In this document: piece by piece, positions 45,401 to 57,400 of the stretch
Layout: every line of letters begins with the position of its first letter
How positions within the stretch are numbered: the first letter of the stretch is position 1
From: Blakeslea trispora
Lineage: Eukaryota > Mucoromycota > Mucoromycetes > Mucorales > Choanephoraceae
Assembly (NCBI GenBank): GCA_025331445.1
Contig: JAIWNE010000049.1
Location: 62,001-126,000, forward strand
Direction of reading: 5' to 3'
Length of the DNA stretch: 64,000 bases
The notes under the pieces: generated by a model
Told to the model about the DNA's origin: nothing
What the model saw: the letters and a program-made list of their open reading frames with translations, nothing else
Databases searched by the model: none
Position numbers and translations under genes: made by a program

Positions 45401-46843
45401 CATCAACTTTGTTTCATGACCAGTAAAGATAGCAACACCATAGATCCACGATGTATTTCTCAATTGAGCACCTCGTAAAAGTAACTGAGTAGGGTCAATA
45501 GGAACATCGCGTTGATGTCCACCATCATTTGAAAGTGAAAGTGTACCGTCATAGTTATAAAGTCGATTGTTGGGCTGTTCAGATTGAATGACGGCCTGAA
45601 GCTGGCTTGCATCAGTGGGATTTAAAATTTTAGCTGTTTGAGGTAAAGCTTGTTTGATCTTCAGGTTAACTTCACCATCTAGATTACTTGTTTCAATATA
45701 ACAGAGCCCTTCAGGTTCACTACTGCTTATCAAAACAAGATCGGCAGGGAAGTTTTCTCCACTCTCCACACGCAACATATCGCCTACTTTGACATCTTTC
45801 CATTGTTTCTCCATAAAATAAGTCCCTTCTAATACTTTGCAGCTCTTGGAGTTCAGTTCTTTATCAGATCGATGAACACCCTATACAAAACACCATTCAA
45901 TATTTCCCCCTTTTTTTCTTATAGCTAGAAGCTTGACTTACCCAATCCTCTACTACTTCCTTTACAGCAGTTATGAATAAAACAATCACAAGTGGTACAA
46001 GTGTGGTCCATCGAGAAGTAGGTGAAACATCAGGAATTTGCTAACAACAATAAGAGAAAAGTTAAAGCTATTTTCATAAGAAAATGCTTAATTTTTTTTT
46101 TACCTGGATGCATGAAACAAACAAAAAGAACAAATTGGCATATTTCGAAAACTCTTCGTATAAAAATCTTGGCAAAAAACTGATGATGCTGTATTTTCCG
46201 GTGGTAATACCGTTATGCAAGAACTTTTGCTCATCATTCAAATGCTTATTGTTGATATGTATAATACGGGCACCATTTTCTCCGGGAATGCCTGAAGCAA
46301 TACCTGTATTCCCTATGAGGCTATGGTATGTGTCTTTGATGACTTGGCGCCAAGGTCTTCTGTCTCGTTTACTCTTTTTCTTTTTAGGTAGTTGCATATT
46401 GGCACGAGCATAAGGAGATGTTGATTCTGCTTCAGGCCCTAGAATAATGCTGCGCTCATTGTATGCATTATTGTTGTGTTCCTCTTCTTCTAACTTTGGG
46501 TCATCAAATAAAGGGTCTGTTGTTTTGTCAATAAAAGCTGAATAACAAAAAATCCATTAGGCTTACCCCTTTGCCTGCTTGATCTACGGTGAGCTAGAGA
46601 AGGGTCCGTAAGAGGAGGCATAGATGGTTGTCGTGAAGAAGAAGAGGTAGTTTGAACAGAAGGAGGAGGACCTTGCTGAAGATCAATGAGGTCATTATGT
46701 GATATTAGGTTTATAGACGGAGAATAACCATTAGAGTTATCTTGTTCAGAGTTATCAGCAAAAGGATTATGGCTTGATTGGCTTGTTGCACTCTGTGACG
46801 AGTCCCTAAAGGGATTATGATTGTTGGAGTTGTTATGCGTCAC
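42429..46843 (-). CDS. DRS2: Drs2/ATP8A-type phospholipid flippase (P4-ATPase)
   Basis: Multi-exon gene, about 1,250 residues. It moves phosphatidylserine across Golgi/endosomal membranes, usually with a CDC50 partner. Visible motifs: [16 protein letters not shown], the actuator [11 protein letters not shown], the phosphorylation site [22 protein letters not shown], the hinge [20 protein letters not shown], and [21 protein letters not shown]. The C-terminus has [10 protein letters not shown] and IIRAYDTT, nearly the same as in yeast Drs2 just after its autoinhibitory region; it then ends, without the long yeast tail. The N-terminal exon has two NPFxD motifs (NPFRD, NPFAD). The open frame begins with GTG at 46843 and no in-frame ATG precedes it; the start may be split by an intron (A|TG) or lie further in (ATG near 46621). 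The upper limit is therefore uncertain. Confidence 0.94.
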
Positions 46844-47116
46844 TTTGGATAAAGATGAAAGTAAATGGCGTATGTACTAAAGAGGCAAAGAACAATGGTA
46901 TGGTACAAAAGGTTATTTACAAGAATTAAGCACACGTATAAGTACACGAGTACGCAAGAGTTATATATAAAGAGAAATGAAGAAAAAAATAGAAAAGGGA
47001 AGAAAAAAAAAGAAAAAGAAAAAAGTGTATTTTATGTACTCACAGCATTTAGAGAGAGAGAAAGGGAGAACAATAAGAATTTTAAAAAAAAAAAAATAGC
47101 CGGATCGGGAGTTAAA

Positions 47117-47946
47117 TTAGAGGACAAGGCCGCCGTCAAGTGTCAAGACTTGACCATGAAAATAGTTGGACTGTGCTATAAACAATGCAGCAAGAGAAAC
47201 ATCTTCTACATGACCGAATCGCTTCAGTGGAATGGATTCAAGAATTTTCTGCCTCTTTTCTTCTGAGATATCGCTTGTCATGTCTGTATCAATAAATCCA
47301 GGTGCAATTGCATTCACTCGGATGTTATAGGGCCCTAATTCCTTGGCCAATGACTTTGTGAAACCGATAATGCCTGCCTTTGATGCACTATAACTAGATT
47401 GACCAATGTTACCATGCATACCAATAACACTTGCCACATTAATAATGCATCCACCCTTCCTTTTCCTTAACATTGCCTTGGCAACATGTTGAGTGACTCT
47501 CATCGTGCCTAATAAGTTGGTATTGATGGTGTCTAGCAAGTCTTGCTCTTTCATTTGAATCAACAATCCATCTCGGGATATTCCAGCAGCATTTACTAAA
47601 CAATCAATCTGTTGGCCCTTCAAGAGCTCCTGAAAGATATTTTAGTCATTCAAGCTAAAAAAAAAAAGGATGCACTTTCTGGATCAAGGAGAGAGAAAAA
47701 AAAAAAGAAGGGATTTACCTTGAACACAAGATCTATTTGATCCTTGTTTGACACATCCATCACCAAGCTTTTATGAGCTTGGCTGCCATAGAGATCGCAA
47801 AAGTTTTGTTGCACCTTAGCAACGCGATCAGGATCACGTCCAACTAAGATCGTATTGGCACCTTGACTAGCAAAACTTTTTGCGATCTGCAAACCAATAC
47901 CCCGTGTGGCTCCTGTTATAAGCGCAGTTTTCTGTGTCAAACTCAT
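47117..47946 (-). CDS. 3-oxoacyl-ACP reductase-like SDR (FabG/OAR1/CBR4 type)
   Basis: Two exons, about 245 residues, the standard classical SDR length. The nucleotide-binding Rossmann motif is TGATRGIGLQIA, followed by N-A-A-G (LVNAAG), the catalytic Ser in INVASVIG, and Y-S-A-S-K (Tyr and Lys of the catalytic triad) in SSYSASKAGIIGF. Then come NIRVNAIAPGFIDTDM and the end GQVLTLDGGLVL, both typical of FabG. The likely role is the keto-reduction step of mitochondrial type II fatty acid synthesis (yeast Oar1), but no obvious presequence is visible. The ATG at 47946 is preceded by a 50-residue open T-rich stretch that I do not include. The gene is divergent from snurportin (276 bp). Confidence 0.88.
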
Positions 47947-48222
47947 AACAAAAATTAAAAATGAAAGTGAAGCGCAAAAAAAAAAAAGAAGAATATGCAG
48001 GGAAAATAGCGACAAAGCTATCTTTCTTTATTTCATTAAATTACATGTGTCTCTTTTTTTTTTTTGAACATAATACTTTGTTTGATTCATACCAAATAAC
48101 AAATGAAAAAAAAAAAAGATGCTTAAAATTGCTTTAGCCAATCATGTTGAACAATAACGCCAAATAAACATTTGCAGAAAATTACATTTTTTCTTCTTCT
48201 TCTTCTTGTTCTTACCAACACT
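47947..48222. promoter_or_regulatory. Divergent promoter, FabG-like reductase and snurportin
   Basis: 276 bp between divergent start codons. A CCAAT box occurs near 48137 (tagccaatcatg). A/T runs dominate the rest. Confidence 0.5.
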
Positions 48223-49438
48223 ATGTCAGAGCCTAACAGTTTCGTATTCCAACCTCCAGAAGGATCAAAGCAAGATCAAGACGCTCTTCTGTCTACTCTT
48301 AGCTTCCAGTTCAGTCAAGTTTCAACACAGCAAGAAGAACAAGAAGGAACACGTCTTTCAGCGTTTCAGCAGCAACACTCCACTCAGGCACGTCTTTCTG
48401 GTGCAGCTACACAACAAGCAAGACGGCTTCGAGCTTTAAAACTACAAAAAAGAGTAAAAAAAAAAAAGAAAAAAAAGAGAGAGATAGGAAATAAGCCTGA
48501 TAGTTCTTTCTTTTATTTTTTTGAGAGAGAAAGAGATAAGCTTGATAATACATGTACTCAACTAATTTTTTTATGTATACATAGCAACGACAAATTTCAG
48601 TGGATCAAGCTAGACAGTTAGCCTTAGGTAATAACAGTGAAGAGGAAGAAGAGGAAGAAGAACCAGACGAGTCGGCAATAGCTCAAAAGAGACCAAGAGA
48701 CGATGACGAAGAGATGGAAGAAGTCACCAAGCTTTATCGGAAGAATGAACGGAAGCCCAAAAAGAAGAAAAACAACATTTACGCGTAAGATTACCCTACA
48801 GAAAAGAGAGAGGGAGAGATGACTTATGTTGTTAATTTAGTAATCAAATCATGTATGCTGAATATTTTGATGCTATACCCGAGGATCTTTATCAAAATTG
48901 GATCCTTACGATTTGTCCTCAAGGTAAACGATGCTTGGTCACTTCAGGAGGTGGCAGGACCATGGCACGCACAAGAGGAGGCAAGCTGTTGATGAGGCCC
49001 TTTCAATCTACACTACCTAATGGCTCTAAGCAATATCGTCAATCGGATATCTGTATCCTTGACTGTGTCTACGATGCAGTACACTGGACATTTTATATCT
49101 TGGATGTCATGTGTTGGCGAGGTTATTCTATCTATGATTGTGACACACATTTCAGACACTTTTGGCTTCAAAATCGTGTCTCTGATGCCCATGAGTTTGA
49201 CCCCCCTAATGCAGATAACAAGTTCTTTCGATTTAAAGTGGTGCAGCCTGTACCTATGGACCAGTTGAACCAAGTGATTGAAAATCCCGAAGAGTATTTG
49301 ACAACACATCATTCTATCTCTTATCCTGTTGATGGGCTCTTGTTTTATCACCAACAAGTGCACTATCAAGGTGGGAGCACACCTCTAGTTGGCTGGGTGC
49401 CTAGAGACAGTGTAGGTACATTTCTTTCATCTTCATAG
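48223..49438 (+). CDS. Snurportin-1-like m3G-cap snRNP import adaptor
   Basis: Three exons, about 350 residues. Snurportin carries spliceosomal U snRNPs with a trimethylguanosine cap into the nucleus with importin-beta. The N-terminus has a Gln/Arg-rich helix (ARRLRALKLQKR|QRQISVDQARQLAL) in the place of the importin-beta-binding domain, then an acidic stretch and a basic patch. The cap-binding domain opens YANQIMYAEYFD and has CPQGKRCLVTSGGGRT, LDCVYDAVHWTFYILDVMCWRGYSIYDC, FRHFWLQ, DGLLFYHQQVHYQGGSTPLVGW. The human protein shows the same order (YANQLML, LDVMCWRG, GLLFYHKQTHY...GSTPLVGW). Start: ATG 48223, since the longer frame begins in a T-rich Leu/Phe run. Converges on POL3 with 86 bp between stops. 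Missing in budding yeast. Confidence 0.92.
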
Positions 49439-49524
49439 GGAGGGGGGGAAATAAAGACTTTTTTTATTATTATTGTTTATATTTGTAAAAAAAAAACGAA
49501 AAAAGAAAAGAAAGACTTTTATAT

Positions 49525-52500
49525 CTACCATTCATAATCAAATCGAGAAAGTTTTTCATGCGCTTCATTCATATCTTTCTGTGCCTTTTTTCGCATATAG
49601 AAGATAGGACAATCATTATTGGAACAAATAACATCTTGATGTAGTGACTGTTGGCAACGTTGGCATTGTGTCCAAAGTCGAGAAAATTTTACAGAAAGGC
49701 TATTGGTCTGTTCCAATTGATGGCTAAAAAGTTCAGGCAGACGGTCTCTACAATGCTTACATGCAGCAGATGTTTCGCCTTTCGGTAATGGTGCCTTACA
49801 GCCCAAGCAGGTAGCACTCTTGACTGCGAATCGCATCAAGCCACCCACAGTAGGTGTTGAAATATTAACCACACGTGTATGAGCGCCTGATACTAGATTT
49901 CAAGAAAAAGGCAAATAAACAAAGAGTCAATCATGATAGATTTTGGTTCAATGGTTTACATCAACTTACATAAACTCTCAGTCTTTTCACCCAAAATAGG
50001 CTCAAAGATACGCAACAGAGGTTTTGACAGTTGGTTTTCTAGATAGTATTTTGTATCGATAGGTATGTTGTTATCAAGCACGTAAAGAGGATCCTCTGAA
50101 CGTTCATAGGCAGGTGTATTGTTACTGGCCTTGATGATCACGTAGGCAACACGATCACCTAAAGCAGGGGCTGAACCAGCATCTCTCTTTTTCATACGCT
50201 CAGCTAGTTCAACATGAGGTTGCTTATTGGTATAGTCTGCTTTACTAAGCGCTTTAGTGATGACTAGCTGGGATAAATCCACTTTGTTTTGTAATAAATC
50301 AGCAATTGTTTGCTTAACAAATGCTTGAGCTCCTTCTACGTTGCGCTCAATTAACATCTTGTCAAGACATTTGGATACTACATTCTGAACAAGACGACAA
50401 TTGTCACGACGTACTGTCTAAAATTTGAGGTATAAACATGTAAATAGGATGACTCAAAGAAAACAAAAAGGCAGTTTGTACTTACTTCAATACCCTTAGC
50501 ATCTAGTTTGTCATATTTATCTTCTCTTGTCCAGTAAAGACCAGCATAACGCTTCTTATTGATCAAAAGGTAAGGAAAATAAACCTTCTCGAAATCAAGG
50601 TTGATGGGTCGCAGAAATTCTTTTGTCACAAGAGTAGCACCTTCTCGGCCCAAGGCCATGGCTTCTTTTAGATTGTCTACACCAAATTTGATCATGACGG
50701 AATCAGTATCACCATAAATGACCTTAGCATCATGCTTGTAACCGTTCTTTATAGTAAAATGAGACTCTACTGTTTCTTTTGTCTTGAAAATCATGGCACG
50801 ACCATAAGCTGTAACACTAGAGGAAATCTGGAGACAGGGTAGTTTACCTACAGTGGCACCCGTAAAACCATAGACAGAGTTGGCACTTATCTTCAGAGCT
50901 AATTGACGACCGTCCAAGACAGCTCGCTTGAATGGATCTGTTTCTTTCTTGAGATCATTCTTGGCTCTTTTACGAGCGGCCAACAGATCACTAAGAATCT
51001 CTGGTAAGACACCTTTTCGGCGATCTGCCTTGACAAACATATCATTGTTGGGTGTGATCTCATAATCGACATCTTTGACAAGACCCAGCTTTTGAACTGT
51101 TTCGGGTAAAAGTAAGGTAGTATAGCACAGATTGTGAGCTTGCATGATGGAAGGATACAAAGAGGTGAAATCAAGTGTGGCAATAGGCACATCATAATAA
51201 CCACGCTCGGGCTCAATAACAGTAGCACCTTCGTAGGGTTCTTCCATTGAAGATGACTTGAGGACAGGAATTACCAAGTCCTTTTCAAGCGCACGACGAT
51301 AAAGCTGAGAAACAACCTTGATCTGTTGACCACGTACAAGAATATAGTTGAATGGAATACCTGTAACTCTGGCCATTTCAATATAGTTGAACAGCAGCAT
51401 CAGTTTATCCATCAAGCGAAGAGGTAAAAAGGCATCCTTCAAACAATAGACAGCTAGACGACGACGTGTTTCTTCGTTGCCGTTCTGAAGTTCTGTGATA
51501 ATAGAGTGATGAACATCTTCCTTTTGTTCATTCAAGAATTCAGCAGAAACAAAGTTGAGTGTGTAGGAACGAAGCTTATAATCACGCTGAATAGCCTGAA
51601 GCATATCTAATTGAAGTCGGCCATCCAGATTGATTGCTTTGTTTTCTCTAGTACCATAAGCTTTAGAAGAGAATTTGGTATCTTTGGCTTCAGTCTGTAA
51701 ACCCTGGATACGACCGAGAAAAGGAAAACGGTTTACACCAAGATGTTTGGCACGGTCCAACAGATAGGGAAAATCAAAGTTAGTTGTGTTGTAACCAATC
51801 ACCACATCAGGATCTACTTGGCGGAAAAAATCGCTCCATTTTTGCAAAAGATCCTTCTCATCTTCGAATGAGAGCACTTGAGAACCAGCAATAGGTGCAC
51901 AGGATTTCAGTGTAAAGACGTTTCGAATAAACGGTTTCTTTTGACCTTGTATCTGAACCACTGAGGCAATTTGGATGACGGGATCCATATTAGCTTCAGG
52001 AAAGACACCTTTTCGACCCGCACATTCAATATCAAAACTCAACACTCGTAACGGAGCAATATCAGACCATTCACCTTCAGGAGCATGGCTGATAAATTTG
52101 TCGAACCTGATGCAACAAGTTATACATGCATTCCTTTCTTTGTTTGTTTGCCTTGTCTTACCTGACAGAGACTTCATATTGAGCCAGTGACATCTTCTTA
52201 TCTACAAAAGACCATTCTCCAGCAGGCAATTCAATCCAGTTTGCACCAAGTACTTTGCAGTCAATCATAAAACGAAGCACATATTGCATATTGCTCTCAA
52301 ATGATGTATCTGCCTGACATGGTCGACTCAGGCCTGTCACAATGACACCTTCCTCAATCTTGTTTTTACATTTACTGATGTCTCGAGGATCTCTTGTGGT
52401 CACTCGAATGTAAGGTGATTTCTGATCGCCATGGTAACCATAAATACTCTGTTTCATCACAATCTCGACACTTTCTACAGCATTGGCTTTTCCTACAGCA

Positions 52501-53187
52501 GACTGTGAAACATGCATACAAACTTAAATAAATCAATCCGCTCTCTATCCGCATGCCTTTGTAGTAACTTACTGCTAATGAGGATTTAAGCGAAGGGAGA
52601 TGACTTTTTTGAAATCCAACAGGCGCAGGAAAATAAAAGTAAGGCAAAAAGTCTCGTACATGACAAACAACACTGTTTCCATTCTATCGAAAAAAAATAA
52701 AAGCAAGGTAAACACTTATCCAATCAAATGAAAATAAAATTAAGCTCATTTTTCTTCTCATCTTTACCGCAGTAGCACCATATAATCTTGCAACAGGTTT
52801 CATCACATTAAAGTCCATATATTCATCAATTTCAATTTGTTGAAATACTATAGGAGTCATCGACATGAGTAAAAAAGAAAAAAAAAGGAAGAAAAAAGCC
52901 TATGCTTACCTAGCTTGTCAGTAGCAGGATTAAGTGTAGGAGGCTTTGGACGTTCCCAAACAGCTTCAGTGTTTTCAACTGAAAGAAAAGATTAGTTTTA
53001 AAGGTAACAGAACCTCTTGATATATTCTCTTACTTTCTATACTTTGATCTACATCTTCATTCAGGTGCTTTAGTTCTTCTTCAAAGTTAGTAGGAGGCTG
53101 ACTGTTAGTGTCATGCTTTGTCTTTCTTTTCTTCATAGCAGATCCCGGTTCAAAGGGTTGAGAAGAGAGGGTAATATTGTCACTCAT
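49525..53187 (-). CDS. POL3: DNA polymerase delta catalytic subunit
   Basis: About nine exons, near 1,080 residues. It is the main lagging-strand replicative polymerase with proofreading. Exonuclease motifs: Exo[10 protein letters not shown], Exo[14 protein letters not shown] and Exo[15 protein letters not shown]. Polymerase motifs: region [19 protein letters not shown], region [16 protein letters not shown], region I YGDTDSVM. The C-terminal domain has two cysteine clusters: CysA with CLGC...CKHC and CysB with CQRC...CSNNDC, the latter being the Fe-S site. The N-terminus has a KKRK basic stretch. The gene's upstream region carries an MCB (MluI) element, fitting S-phase expression. Confidence 0.98.
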
Positions 53188-53430
53188 TATTTTTTCAGTA
53201 CAAGAAAAGTAACAGTAACAATGGAAGAAAAATTGAAAAAAAATCTTAAGCAGGAAAAAAAAACGCGTGAGTAGACGCGCTTGATCCAAAAGATTTCAAA
53301 ATCCGCATTCTGTCATTATGGGCGGGGCTGCTGTGTCTTGGGGACTACTCCGCCGGTAATAAGCAATACGATTGGACACTATTAGCCAATAAAAGTTGTT
53401 ATTACCGTCGCTCATTTAAGCTTTTGCATA
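53188..53430 (-). promoter_or_regulatory. POL3 promoter with MCB and CCAAT elements
   Basis: ACGCGT at 53263-53268 (76-81 bp before the POL3 start) is the MluI cell-cycle box bound by MBF in fungi; an ACGCGC follows at 53275-53280. A CCAAT pair in opposite orientation lies at 53371-53375 and 53386-53390. The arrangement fits a G1/S-regulated replication gene. Confidence 0.6.
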
Positions 53431-54060
53431 CAATGCTTTTTGATGAGTGGGCTCAAACAGAACATTACTAAAAAATACAGAATTTTCTCTCTGTTCTACC
53501 AAAGAGATTCATCAAGAAAATTACAGTGATTGAAAGCTTGTTCGACTACAAATAAGAAACGAAAGTGAGTAAGACAATCAAGCTAATGAAGTAAGCCTTG
53601 GCTCAGAAACGAAGCTAGTAACGTCCTGCAATCCTTACAAGAGCTGGATTTCGTTTAAGGAACACTATTAGAGGAGTCAGTGAAAGATATGCTCCCGAGT
53701 AACATCGTTCTGGCTGAACATTTTGAGGACCTCCTAACTTGCTTGATAGAATGAAAGGCGCATTCCATTGTTTGAACCCTGAATGCCCTTCTGTCAGAAA
53801 TGGTCGTGGGGTAAGTGGCCGTGACAAACTGTCTGCTCTTGCTATTGCCATTTCCGGGATTACGAGTATGCTCTTTCAGCAAACCCTCCCTGCTTTCTCT
53901 CAAACCATCAGTCCCTCCGACACTGAATTTAATCACAAAACAGCATCCTTTTGTACAAGAAGCGGTGTATTGGCTGCACGCGAAGCGTGATGAGCAAGGT
54001 TGTAAGTGTTACATAAACTCTAATTGCTTTAATTGCTAAATCTTCTCTCCCCCCCAGACA
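53431..54060 (+). pseudogene. Decayed C-terminal part of a transposon-encoded protein (zinc-ribbon plus R-D motif)
   Basis: The only clear open piece is 53739-53990 (begins at TTG, not ATG). It reads L-L-D-R-M-K-G-A-F-H-C-x4-C-P-S and then GRGVSGRDKLSALAIAISGI. The Cys pair, then R-D with Ala-rich helix, resembles the last zinc-ribbon half and the third RuvC motif (RD-x-N-A-A) of TnpB/Fanzor-type proteins. Upstream frames (53600-53740) are broken by stops, so the matching first Cys pair is not intact. The tail ends near 53990. It could also be another kind of mobile-element protein. No copy partner or target-site duplication was visible. Function is lost in this copy. Confidence 0.4.
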
Positions 54061-54495
54061 TGACAGCTTTGCCTCATTATGTGTAACCAAGAATTACTCT
54101 CGCAATTCTATAAAATCTCATTCACTTTTTCTACTTTTCTCTTCTCTTTGGATTCTCAGGTTTAAAAGCCTAATGAGGGAACTAGAAAAAGTATGTATAT
54201 CCATACAAGCTGTAATTTTCATTACTAATATATGAACAAAGCTGTCGATGGTAAGCCTAAAATCTCTCGAAATCCATTGGGTGACAGTTAAAACATTGTT
54301 CCCCATAAATTAGTGTATAACTAAAAGCACAATTCAGAAAGAAAAAACTAGTATGATGTTCATATCTACGACAGTTGAAAAAAAAAAAAAACCTTGTGTT
54401 CAAGTATGTCAAAAAATGACTTTGTGTCATGAGCCACAACAATGTATCATTCAGCAATAGCCTTGATTTTCAAAACACCTTTATTAGTATTTCTA
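54061..54495. other. Intergenic stretch downstream of the START-domain gene
   Basis: About 430 bp, AT-rich. It shows a short A-run (54376-54390). Nothing recognised. Confidence 0.4.
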
Positions 54496-57400
54496 TTAAA
54501 TTGGCCTTCGAGTGGCAACTAACTGTAGATCCCATCCTCCAAACCAAGAAGTATGAAGCAACTGGCAAATCATCCGCTGTTCATCATTAAAATCGTCAAG
54601 CGTTGCCAAATGAAATTTGGTAAATACAAAATGAAGCACAAGTAAAGCAACAAGGATGGATATACTTAGACAAACAATCAAGAGAGACAAATACTTGTAT
54701 GCATGCCTTTTGGTTATCTTGGAAAGCGACTCATAATAAGGAATTGCATCGGTCTTGAATTGGTCATTTGTTGCTATCCTATGATTTTGCGATATATTTT
54801 GCTCTGTTTCATCTGTAAATTCTTCTTCTTTTATGCTTGAATGCGGTCTGTTGTTTGATTCGCTTTCATTCAATGGTAAAAATGAACCTGAAGTTGTTCG
54901 AAACGGATAAAGCATATGAGCTCCTAAAGTCTATAGAAAAGAAATGAGCTTCTCTTTCTTTTTCCCTCTCGCTTTACATGTTCACTTACATTAACACCCG
55001 CAGATACATTTTCTAGGGCTGTTGCCATCACACCCCCACTTTTGGTAGACTCTTGTTTTTTAGGTGCCATCTGTGTTTTGCTTGTAGACCCATATGGATC
55101 TTCACTTTGACTTACAGGGTCAATAGTAGACCTGATGGCTTCTATATGGCCTTCCAAACTGGCTGGTGAGTCGGTCACAGATACTTTATCTATGGCTGAT
55201 TTAGATTCATCACTTGCGCCAACGAATGTCAATTCAGTTGTATCAAATGGTTGCAAGCTAATTTCGCTGTTGGGAAGGATTTCCGTTCCATTAACAATAA
55301 TGAGACCATGCCATTCACTTTGATCCACATCTGCTTCAAGCACCTGAGAGACCGTAAGCTGCTTTGCTCTTTGTTGAAGCGTCTCTTGGCGAATAGGGAT
55401 CAGCTTGAAGCAAAATTTAAAGGAGGCTGGTAAACTGGTAGACAGTGATTTTCCTTGTTGTGTCTGTACAATCAGTGTGTGTTTTACTCTCCTCTTGTTG
55501 CCATCCATCAATTGAGCTAACGAAGGCTCAGATACGGATAATCGAAGTTGATGCGTCAAGTTCTTTTGATGGGCTGCATCCGTGATATCAAACAATTGAG
55601 CATCCACTTCATAGCCAGTCTCATAGGCTCGAAGATCAAAGGCTGTTTGCAATAGTACTAAACCTCGCGTGGTCAAGGTAGCTGGTTTTTCAATTGAAGG
55701 CACTGTTTGGCTTGAACTGGAAGGTGTCAGGTTCAGACGATGCTTGGGAAAGGCTGTACTGGGTAAAGAGCCCCGACGACGAGGACGTGAAGGCGTATCT
55801 AAATGAGTTTTGCTCGATTGCCAGTAGAGAGACTTGAGATCTTTATCTTTCGATGGCTTCTTCTTGATGACGCTTTCAGTCAATTCCAAATGCGCTGTGA
55901 ATTGAAAACGATGATGCTCATCGTATACTATTTGTACTTGACTCCATTGGGTCGTCTTGACAACTTCTATAGATGTGAGTGCAAAATCGGGTTGGATTAA
56001 AAAGGGAGGAGCGCCTTTCGACTTGAGAAAGCTCTCAACTGCATTTATCTTTCTTGGAAACCAATTGTTGGCCACTAGATTACTCATGTAGGAAGGCACA
56101 GAATTGCCCAAGTCGAGAGATCCAACATGAGTGACACGGGTTGATGGAATTGGATGGTTGGTGTTGGTGGTACTGTAAGGATCAATTTCTTCCACTATCC
56201 AGCCAGAGAGATAGAAGTTCGTCGTCGGTCTCTTATGGCCAAGCGTAGGAGATTCGGACAAGGTACTCTCGACATACATCATACGCTTGGTAGGCCCATG
56301 GTCGTTGGCCAAGCATGAGACAGCATGCACATCTCTACTCTTGAAAGGAAAGACAGCCTTGATGGCATAGTGAACTATTTTACAAGCAGGTTCGTCCGTT
56401 TGATGGACAACCTCAATTGGAAATTCAATCGTGTCATCCCAACAGGCTCGTACATGGCCTGTGTCTGTAATCACGGCTAAAATCTCCTCTACTGAAAAGT
56501 TCTCCATCACTTTGGAGCCCTTGTAGATCATATAAGGCTCAAAGACTTGCCATGACGGTCTTTGATGTGTCTCGACTAATTCTTTGGTCGGACGATTGTC
56601 TTTGATACCTGACTTTTTGCTGACACGAATACCCGATCGATGATTTTCTGACACAACAGACCAGCCAAACTGTTCTTCCGTCTGTTTCAAGAACGATAGA
56701 GCAGCCTGTGCTTGTTGCTTGATCGATGCATCTTCCCATACTTTCTTCACTGGCTCTGGTAGTATGGGATCACTTATAGGTGGAATCAACGGTTTAGGTT
56801 CTTTTGGATGGATCACTAAACGACTCTCTTGTTTTTTTCTCTCAATAGGTATCAATACACCATTCACTTGAAGTCCGTCTTCTTTGTTGGTTGATGTCTC
56901 ATACTTGATCAACACAAGTATTTTACCTCGAAATGGAATGATAAATGCCTCATCATGTTCTATTGAAAGCCATACACCTGTTGGATCATGATGTTTCTCA
57001 AAGGCTATGGTGTGTGAAGGAGGAGGATCGATTACGACTGAATAGTGTTGACTCTTGGCCCATTTTCGTTTGTCAAGACGAATCAGGGACACAGTGGCAT
57101 GCGTCAGTTTTTGAGCCATCTCGGGATCATCCTTGTTGATCCGACGTGTGTATTCGCATCGCCAACTGTTTCGGTCATGGTCATGGGTCACGTCGCCTAA
57201 TGAAGCCCATTCCAGCTTCACTAAACTAGGAGGAGCACCATGATGCCTTAGATAGTCATGCGCACACTGAATAGCAGAGCATGTCTGGATCAAGGCTCGA
57301 CTGGTGAAATACTGAATGACCCAGGTTGGAAACTGAGTGAGCATGACGTGTCGAACAAACACAGTGTTCTCTGTCTGCTCCAAACGATACCCGGCCAAGT

